Position numbers and translations under genes: made by a program. A DNA stretch of 7,906 nucleotides, taken from contig JASLOV010000031.1 of NCBI GenBank assembly GCA_030745285.1, forward strand, positions 1-7,906, in the 5' to 3' direction. This stretch comes from Dehalococcoidia bacterium. GTDB taxonomy: Bacteria > Chloroflexota > Dehalococcoidia > UBA2979. Below the pieces are notes generated by a model. It was not told the origin of the DNA, searched no databases, and saw nothing but the letters and a program-made list of their open reading frames with translations. Positions 1-5,036 of this stretch are shown here, in pieces; within the stretch, counting starts at the first letter, position 1, and the number at the start of each line of letters is the position of its first letter.

Positions 1-63
1 GGGCTCGGCCCGGGTGCGGGCGTGGCAGGGTCTGGCAACACAGGGTCTGGCAGCGCACAGTAG
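1..63 (+). CDS. Probable C-terminal tail of an upstream gene (5' truncated)
   Basis: Reading from base 1 in frame gives about 20 residues rich in Gly, Ala and Ser, ending in TAG at 61–63. The stop lies 30 bases before the start of the next gene, the spacing expected inside an operon. The residues are low in complexity and contain a five-residue repeat of the GSGNT/GSGSA kind, so no function can be read from them. Other proteins in this locus also have Gly/Ser- or Ala/Pro/Thr-rich ends, which is why I take this as a real disordered tail and not intergenic DNA. It could equally be chance open frame in a GC-rich spacer. Confidence 0.35.
   Translation, partial: GLGPGAGVAGSGNTGSGSAQ
26..52 (+). 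repeat. Tandem 12-bp direct repeat, 15-bp period
   Basis: CAGGGTCTGGCA occurs exactly at 26–37 and again at 41–52. The 15-base period is five codons, so in the frame that stops at 61–63 it gives a repeated Gly-Ser-Gly motif. This looks like a small in-frame duplication in a disordered protein tail. Confidence 0.7.
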
Positions 64-93
64 GCCGGCGACGGAGAGTAGCGAGGAGCAACG

Positions 94-1236
94 ATGACGC
101 AGACCGCACCGAGCGTCCCCGTCTCGATCGACGACCCCACGAACGTCCGCATCCTCTCGGTCTCCGAAGACCAGCTCTCGGGCTTCCAGCGGGACCCGCT
201 GGGCGTGATCGTCGAACGCTCCGGCGTTGGGGAGGCGGTGGTGGTCGAGCGGCTGCGGGCGATGCTGGAGGCGGGCGTGATCCGGCGCATCCGCCAGACG
301 CTGATCGCCAACCGGCTGGCGGAAGGCGCGCTGGTCGCCTGGCAGCTCCCGCGCGAGCGGCTGAACGACGGTTTCGACTACCTCTTCGAACAGGACCCCG
401 CCTCCGGCCACGTCGTGATCCGCACGACCGACAGCGAGACCCCCGGCTCCGGCTTTCGCCTCTGGACGACGGTGAAGGTACCGCAGGGCTATTCGATCGA
501 GCGGCACTGCGAGGTGCTGGCCCGCACCATCGGCGCGGAGACGTTCCGCATCATGCCGGCGAAGGCGCTCTTCACGCTGGGTGTCGGCCACGTCCGCCGG
601 CGCGGCACCGAACCGGGCAGTCGCAGCAGCGAGCCCGGACAGACGATGTTCGACGAGATCACGCCGCTGGACGAGGTCGACTGGCAGGTGCTGAACGCCC
701 TGAAGGGCGAGCTGGAAGTCTCCGAGGTCGGGGCCGACCTCTGGCGCGCTCGTGCCGAACAGGCCGGGCTCCCGTTCGAACGCTTCTGCGAGTTCGCCGA
801 ATCGCTGGACGAGCGCGGCGTGCTCGGGCGCTTCTCGACCTTCCTCGAACATTCGAAACCGCTGCCCGGGGGCGAGCGGGTGACCAGCTACAACGCGCTG
901 TTTCACTGGGCCGTGCCGGAGGGTAAGGAACTGGAAGCCGGCCGCGAGGTCGGGCGGCACGACATCATGACCCACGCCTACTGGCGCGAGGCCGGGCCGG
1001 AGTTCGGCAACGTCAACATCATGGGCGTCGCCCACAGCAGCACGGACCGGGACTACCTGCTGGAACACAAGGCGGCGATCGACGCCCACCTCGCCGAAGC
1101 CTCGATCCCCGTGCTGTACAGCAGCGTCTTCTGGGGCGGGCGGAGCGAGATCAAGCCATCCGAGATCGCGCCCGACGCCTACGAGCGGTGGTGTCGAGAA
1201 CACTACGTCGACCCCTCATCGATGCGTATCGACTGA
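94..1236 (+). CDS. ahbAB: AhbA/AhbB-type siroheme decarboxylase-like protein, both halves fused (AsnC/Lrp-like fold)
   Basis: This 380-residue protein holds two copies of the winged-helix plus AsnC/Lrp ligand-domain unit seen in AhbA, AhbB and NirD/L/G/H. That family removes two acetate carboxyls from siroheme to give 12,18-didecarboxysiroheme, for siroheme-dependent heme or heme d1 synthesis. The first helix-turn-helix-like part is about residues 25–66 (LEAGVIRRI), followed by a ligand domain to about 168 (RLWTTVKVP at 122–130, MPAKALFTLGV at 154–164). A linker at 168–187 leads to the second unit: helix-turn-helix-like 192–247 (RGVLGRF), ligand domain to about 355 with HDIMTHAYWRE (289–299), NIMGVAH (308–314) and LYSSVFW (341–347). 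The N-half lacks the His/Tyr/Arg cluster kept in the C-half. The start is supported by GAGGAG at 83–88. Older annotation may call it an AsnC-family regulator, but the neighbouring siroheme genes favour the enzyme. Family assignment is good; the product is inferred. Confidence 0.75.
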   Translation: MTQTAPSVPVSIDDPTNVRILSVSEDQLSGFQRDPLGVIVERSGVGEAVVVERLRAMLEAGVIRRIRQTLIANRLAEGALVAWQLPRERLNDGFDYLFEQDPASGHVVIRTTDSETPGSGFRLWTTVKVPQGYSIERHCEVLARTIGAETFRIMPAKALFTLGVGHVRRRGTEPGSRSSEPGQTMFDEITPLDEVDWQVLNALKGELEVSEVGADLWRARAEQAGLPFERFCEFAESLDERGVLGRFSTFLEHSKPLPGGERVTSYNALFHWAVPEGKELEAGREVGRHDIMTHAYWREAGPEFGNVNIMGVAHSSTDRDYLLEHKAAIDAHLAEASIPVLYSSVFWGGRSEIKPSEIAPDAYERWCREHYVDPSSMRID

Positions 1237-1257
1237 AGCGATGGCGCCGGATAGAAT
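1229..1257 (+). promoter_or_regulatory. Candidate sigma70-type promoter for the regulator/heme operon
   Basis: TCGACT at 1229–1234 (4 of 6 matches to TTGACA) is separated by exactly 17 bases from TAGAAT at 1252–1257 (5 of 6 matches to TATAAT). The -35 element overlaps the stop codon of the preceding gene. It opens an A+T-rich island (about 1250–1300) in otherwise very GC-rich DNA. Transcription would begin near 1264, leaving a leader of about 50 bases before the GTG at 1315. This is the only sizeable gap between genes in the window. It rests on consensus matching by eye only. Confidence 0.45.
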
Positions 1258-1279
1258 CTCCATATCTAACTGACTAGAC

Positions 1280-1302
1280 CGAGATTTCGTAAGGTTTCGA
1301 GA
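1280..1302 (+). promoter_or_regulatory. Short repeats between promoter and regulator gene, possible operator
   Basis: TTTCG occurs at 1285–1289 and 1295–1299, exactly 10 bases apart, which is about one helical turn. CGAGA occurs at 1280–1284 and 1298–1302. The segment 1280–1289 (CGAGATTTCG) is also a near-palindrome. The repeats lie just downstream of the predicted transcription start, where a repressor could bind. No protein is shown to bind here; autoregulation by the adjacent MerR-type gene is inference. The elements are short and could be chance. Confidence 0.25.
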
Positions 1303-1314
1303 GATGGTCCGGCA

Positions 1315-1998
1315 GTGACCAGCAACCGTCGCAACGACAGCTCCGGCGAGACCCGCTGGGTCAACCTCGGTCGCGCCTGCGAGATCCTCGGCGTGAACGA
1401 GTCGACCGTGCGTCGCTGGGCGGACGCCGGGCAGGTGCGCTGTTTCCGCACGCCGGGCGGCCACCGCCGCTTCGCGGAGGCGGACCTCGTCGCCCTCACC
1501 GAGGGCGGCGGCACCGACGGGCACGAGCTCCAGACCGCCGCCGTGCGACGCATCCGTCGCCGCCTCCACTCCAGTCGCGACGGCGATAGCTGGTACGAAG
1601 ACCTCCAGGAGGATGCCCGCGAAGCGCTGCGGCCGCTCGGACGCCGCCTCGTCGAGCTGGTGGAGGACTACATCTCCACCAGCCGCCGCCCCCGCCGAGC
1701 CGAGATCGAGGCGGAGGTCGATGAGATCGGCCAGACCTACGGCGACATGCTGTTCGAGCGCGACACCCCGCTGCTCCAGGCCGTGCAAGGCTTCACCTTC
1801 TTCCGCCGCTCACTGGACGATACGGCCAAGCAACTGGCCGAACGCAACAGCCTGAGCGTCGAGGAGGCGGGCAAGGCCCGCGAGGTGATCGCAGGGCTCG
1901 CCGATCGAGTCCTCTTCGGTGTGATCGGCGCTTATGACTCCACAGAAAGCTCCGCAGGGGACCACGCGCAGGCGGGGCGATCGCAAGCGGGGCGATAG
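1315..1998 (+). CDS. MerR/BldC-type DNA-binding regulator with C-terminal RsbRD-like helical domain
   Basis: The 227-residue protein opens with a helix-turn-helix at about residues 15–61: an ACEILGV turn, STVRRWADAG recognition helix, and the TPGGHRRF wing typical of MerR/BldC/excisionase-type proteins. Residues about 75–207 are all-helical, with a LERDTPLLQA-like stretch (FERDTPLLQA 147–156) and a GFTFFRRSL motif (159–167). These resemble N-terminal sensor domains of RsbRD-type stress proteins. That match is from pattern memory, so it is less certain than the helix-turn-helix. The tail after about 208 is low-complexity and ends in a five-residue repeat. The GTG start has only a weak ribosome site, but the upstream in-frame stop (TAA at 1267–1269) leaves no ATG or GTG alternative, and the next GTG falls inside the helix-turn-helix. 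As first gene after the putative promoter, 16 bases before the SirC-like gene, it is probably the local regulator. The signal it senses is unknown. Confidence 0.75.
   Translation: MTSNRRNDSSGETRWVNLGRACEILGVNESTVRRWADAGQVRCFRTPGGHRRFAEADLVALTEGGGTDGHELQTAAVRRIRRRLHSSRDGDSWYEDLQEDAREALRPLGRRLVELVEDYISTSRRPRRAEIEAEVDEIGQTYGDMLFERDTPLLQAVQGFTFFRRSLDDTAKQLAERNSLSVEEAGKAREVIAGLADRVLFGVIGAYDSTESSAGDHAQAGRSQAGR
1968..1996 (+). repeat. Imperfect 14-bp tandem repeat at the 3' end of the regulator gene
   Basis: GCAGGCGGGGCGAT at 1968–1981 recurs with one mismatch as GCAAGCGGGGCGAT at 1983–1996. The period is 15 bases, so the frame is kept and the last codons read QAGRS then QAGR before the TAG. It looks like a recent in-frame duplication in a dispensable tail. 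Confidence 0.7.
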
Positions 1999-2014
1999 AG
2001 GCGGAAGGGAACCG

Positions 2015-2803
2015 ATGGGCTACTACCCCATCTTCGTGGAAATGGAAGGCCGCAAGGTCATCCTCGTTGGTGGCGGAACCGTCGCGCTCGAGAAGATCGG
2101 CAAGCTCGTCGATGCGGACGCCAACGTCACGGTCGTCGCCCCGGAACTGATCCCGGCCGTGCGCGAGTTCGTCGACGGTGGCCAGGCAACGTTGGTCGAG
2201 CGCCAGTACGAGGCGGGCGACATCGACGGCTTCGACATCGTCATGATCGCCACCGATGACGGCGAGGTGAACCGCGGCGTCGCCGACGAGGCGCGGGCCG
2301 CCGGCACCTGGGTTAACGCCGCAGACGACGTCAACAACTGCGACTTCATCCTGCCTTCGATGCTCACCCGCGGGAACATCACCGTCGCGATGTCGACCGC
2401 CGGCACCAGCCCGGCGATGGCGCGCTGGCTGCGCGAGAACATGACCGACTTCCTCAGCGAAGAGGTCGAGATGCTCGGCAACATCCTGGCGGAGGTGCGG
2501 GCGATCGTGCGGGAGCGGGACCACGAGTGCGCCGGCGAGTGCGGCCTTACGCAGACGCCACCGCCCCTGCTCTGCAAGCAATGCCCGAACCGCATCGCCG
2601 GCGACCGCTGGCAGGACGCGATCAACGAGATCATGCCCTCGCTGCGTGAAGAAGGCGCCGCCATCCGCGCCGCGCAGGCGAGCGAAGAGGGACTGGAGCC
2701 GGAGCTGGTCGCGGTGGCGCGCCGCAGCGAACACGAACGCGCGAAGGAAGCGCTGATCGTGGCGCTGGGCGTCCGCGAGCCGCTGCTGGCGCGGGCGGGC
2801 TGA
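2015..2803 (+). CDS. sirC: Precorrin-2 dehydrogenase (SirC / Met8 / CysG N-terminal type), possible sirohydrochlorin ferrochelatase
   Basis: The 262-residue protein begins with YYPIFVEMEGRKVILVGGG, the usual opening of this family, followed by the NAD-binding glycine motif VGGGTVALEK (18–27). Further family motifs are IATDDGEVN (78–86), NAADD (101–105) with Asp104 matching the key Asp of CysG and Met8, CDFILPS (109–115) and STAGTSPAMAR (127–137). It oxidises precorrin-2 to sirohydrochlorin with NAD+. Some relatives also insert iron; sequence alone does not settle that here. After the core there is an unusual segment with Cys172, Cys176, Cys187 and Cys190 (CX3C–X10–CX2C), then a helical tail, making it longer than the roughly 200-residue single-domain relatives. 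The ATG at 2015 is chosen over an in-frame ATG at 1934, which would overlap the regulator and add a basic, non-conserved extension; GGAAGGGA at 2003–2010 supports it. The hemA gene follows after 8 bases. Confidence 0.9.
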   Translation: MGYYPIFVEMEGRKVILVGGGTVALEKIGKLVDADANVTVVAPELIPAVREFVDGGQATLVERQYEAGDIDGFDIVMIATDDGEVNRGVADEARAAGTWVNAADDVNNCDFILPSMLTRGNITVAMSTAGTSPAMARWLRENMTDFLSEEVEMLGNILAEVRAIVRERDHECAGECGLTQTPPPLLCKQCPNRIAGDRWQDAINEIMPSLREEGAAIRAAQASEEGLEPELVAVARRSEHERAKEALIVALGVREPLLARAG

Positions 2804-2811
2804 GGACGAAC

Positions 2812-4071
2812 ATGCTGACATCGGTCGGAATCAGCCACCGCAACGCGCCAATCGACGTGTGTGAGTCGCTCACGGTCGGGGCGGACGACCTGCCGGAACT
2901 GATGGGCGCAATCATTCGCTGCTTCGGCGCGGGCGCGGCGCTGGTCACCTGCAACCGCTTCGAGGTCTACCTGCCGGGCTCGCACGAGCGCGACGGCGTA
3001 CTCGAATTCCTGGTGGAGGAAGCCGGGGCGGACGCCGGGCTGGCCAGTAGCTTCTTCGAGTACCGCCGCGACGAGGACGCGGTCTGCCACCTCTACCAGG
3101 TGGCAGCCGGCATCGACTCCATGGTGCTCGGCGAGTCCGAGATCCTCCGGCAGGTCGGCGACGCCTTCTCCCTCGCCGTCGAGAGCGGCGCGGACAACTC
3201 GCTGATCTCACGACTCTTCCACTCCGCGATCCGGGTCGGGCGTCGCGCCCGCGCGGAGACCGAGATCGGGCACCATGCCCTCTCGATCTCCTCGATTGCC
3301 GCCCAGCAGGCGCGGGCGCTCCATCCCGACATCAACCGGGAGACCGTGCTCGTCGTGGGCGCCGGCGACGCCGGCCGTCACGCCGCCGAGTCGCTGGCGG
3401 ACCACGGCGTCGGCCGCATGCTGGTGGCCAACCGCACCGCCAGGCGCGCCGAGGCGCTGGCCGGCGACCTCGGCGGCGAAGCGGTCGCCTTCGAGCAGCT
3501 GCCGCGGGCACTGGCCGACAGCGACGTCGTGATCGCCGCCTCCGGATCGGCCGAGCACCTGGTCAGCGGCCAGCAGGTCGCGGAGGCGATGGCGGGCCGT
3601 AACGGCCGCCCGCTGGCAATCATCGACATCGGCCTGCCCCGTGACTTCGACCCCGCCGTGCGCCAGGTCGACGGCGTCGCCTACAGCGACCTCGACGACC
3701 TGCAGAAAGTCGTCGAAGAGCACATCCGAGCGCGCGAGGGCGAGGTCGGGGACGTGAAGGCGATCGTCGACGCGGAGACGCAGCGCTTCGGTGAGTGGTG
3801 GGAGCAGTTCCAGGTGGTGCCGACGATCGCTGCGCTGACGGAGCGCGCCGAGGTCGTGCGCACGCGCGAACTTCAGAAGTCGCTGCGACGGATGGACCTC
3901 CAGCCGGGACAGTCGGAACAACTGGAGGCGATGACGCGGGCGCTCGTGAAGCAGCTCCTGCACGACCCGATCTCCACGCTGCGCGAGCGCGGAGACACCG
4001 ATGTCTTCGTGGAGTCGGTGCGCTCGCTCTACCGCCTCGACGAACCAGGTGCGCCCGCCGAGGACGCATGA
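2812..4071 (+). CDS. hemA: Glutamyl-tRNA reductase
   Basis: The enzyme reduces glutamyl-tRNA(Glu) to glutamate-1-semialdehyde with NADPH, the committed and usually regulated step of C5-pathway tetrapyrrole synthesis. At 419 residues it has normal family length. The catalytic domain shows GISHRNAPI (6–14), TCNRFEVY (46–53) with nucleophile Cys47, and HLYQVAAGIDSMVLGESEIL (93–112). The NADPH domain has VVGAGDAGRHAAESL (181–195), VANRT (205–209) and IDIGLPRDFDP (271–281). The C-terminal dimerisation helix follows (about 300–408), with MTRALVKQLLHDP (374–386). GAGGA at 2802–2806 lies 5 bases before the ATG. The 3' end overlaps hemC by 4 bases. HemL, which uses its unstable product, is not in the window. 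No premature stop or missing key residue was seen. Confidence 0.97.
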   Translation: MLTSVGISHRNAPIDVCESLTVGADDLPELMGAIIRCFGAGAALVTCNRFEVYLPGSHERDGVLEFLVEEAGADAGLASSFFEYRRDEDAVCHLYQVAAGIDSMVLGESEILRQVGDAFSLAVESGADNSLISRLFHSAIRVGRRARAETEIGHHALSISSIAAQQARALHPDINRETVLVVGAGDAGRHAAESLADHGVGRMLVANRTARRAEALAGDLGGEAVAFEQLPRALADSDVVIAASGSAEHLVSGQQVAEAMAGRNGRPLAIIDIGLPRDFDPAVRQVDGVAYSDLDDLQKVVEEHIRAREGEVGDVKAIVDAETQRFGEWWEQFQVVPTIAALTERAEVVRTRELQKSLRRMDLQPGQSEQLEAMTRALVKQLLHDPISTLRERGDTDVFVESVRSLYRLDEPGAPAEDA

Positions 4072-5036
4072 ACGCCGCGCCGTCGCCGCTTCGCTTCGCC
4101 ACCCGCGGATCGCAGCTGGCACTGATCCAGACGGCGCTCGCGATCAAGGCTCTCACCAGCGCCGGCGTGGCTTCCGGGTTGGCTGGCGGCCGGACCGTTG
4201 AATCAACGACGATCGAGATCGACACGGAAGGTGACCGCGACCGCGCGACGCCGCTTGCGGTACTCGGCGGTCGCGGCGTCTTCGTGAAGGCGATCGAGGA
4301 CGCGCTGCTGGATGGCGCGGCCGATGTCGCGGTACATTCTCTCAAGGACGTGCCCGCCGCGCTGCCGGAGGGCCTCACGCTCGCTGCGTTCCTCCCCCGT
4401 GAAGACCCCCGCGACGCACTCGTCGCCTCGGGGGGCCGCCGGCTCGCGGAGCTGCCCGCCGGCGCTCGCGTCGGCACCAGCTCCCGCCGCCGCGCCGCCC
4501 TGCTGCGCGCGCTGCGCCCGGACATCGAGGCTGCCGACATCCGCGGCAATGTCAACACCCGGCTGGGCAAGGTTGCTGCAGGCGAATATGACGGTGCGCT
4601 GCTGGCCGCGGCCGGCCTGCGCCGGCTCGGGCGCTTCGACGAGGTGACCCAGCTCTTCGAGGAGATGGAGTTCCCGCCGGCCCCCGGCCAGGGTACCATC
4701 GCCCTCCAGTGCCGGGCTGACGACGACGCTACGCTCGAACTGCTCGCCACCGTCGATGACGCCGACGCCCGCGGCGCCGCGGAGGCGGAGCGGGGCTTCC
4801 TGACCGCGCTGGGGACGGGCTGCTCGTTGCCCGTCGGCGCGTTCGCGCGGCTCTCGGACGGCCTGCTGGCGATCCGCGGCATGATCGCGAGCGAAGACCC
4901 GGAGGACTCCTCGCCGCCGGCCTTCGGCGACGCCACCGGCCCGGCCGAGGACGCCGCCGCGCTCGGGCGCAGCCTGGCGGAACGCCTGCTGGAGGGCGAG
5001 CCGTCGTTCGCGCCCTCGCCGGAGGCGACATCGTGA
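4068..5036 (+). CDS. hemC: Hydroxymethylbilane synthase (porphobilinogen deaminase)
   Basis: The enzyme joins four porphobilinogen units into hydroxymethylbilane. The 322-residue chain shows FATRGSQLALIQT (10–22), the DTEGDRD substrate loop (52–58), GRGVFVKAIEDALL (68–81), and HSLKDVP (90–96) with catalytic Asp94. Further motifs are RDALVA (115–120), GTSSRRRAALL (136–146), IRGNVNTRLGK (158–168), PAPGQGTIALQC (204–215) and GTGCSLPVGAF (249–259), where Cys252 should carry the dipyrromethane cofactor. The open frame extends upstream to 3795 inside hemA. The ATG at 4068 is chosen because the conserved N-terminus begins right after it and because it forms an ATGA overlap with the hemA stop. GAGGA at 4060–4064 is a possible, rather close, ribosome site. 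It overlaps the next gene by 4 bases. Confidence 0.97.
   Translation: MNAAPSPLRFATRGSQLALIQTALAIKALTSAGVASGLAGGRTVESTTIEIDTEGDRDRATPLAVLGGRGVFVKAIEDALLDGAADVAVHSLKDVPAALPEGLTLAAFLPREDPRDALVASGGRRLAELPAGARVGTSSRRRAALLRALRPDIEAADIRGNVNTRLGKVAAGEYDGALLAAAGLRRLGRFDEVTQLFEEMEFPPAPGQGTIALQCRADDDATLELLATVDDADARGAAEAERGFLTALGTGCSLPVGAFARLSDGLLAIRGMIASEDPEDSSPPAFGDATGPAEDAAALGRSLAERLLEGEPSFAPSPEATS

Noticed and set aside
1252..1268. TAGA…TCTA inverted repeat as a terminator hairpin for the first gene
   Set aside because: The arms pair over only 4 bases, are A+T-rich and have no T-run after them, so it does not resemble an intrinsic terminator.
1934..2014. Earlier ATG start for the SirC-like gene
   Set aside because: It would add 27 Arg/Gly-rich residues with no family counterpart and overlap the regulator. 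The ATG at 2015 starts at the family's normal N-terminus and has a better ribosome site.
1793..2821. Minus-strand open frame across the regulator and SirC-like genes
   Set aside because: His/Arg/Asp-rich low-complexity product with no recognisable motif, opposite two clear plus-strand genes.
3795..4067. Upstream extension of the hemC frame
   Set aside because: It is out-of-frame sequence inside hemA. Conserved hemC residues begin just after the ATG at 4068.
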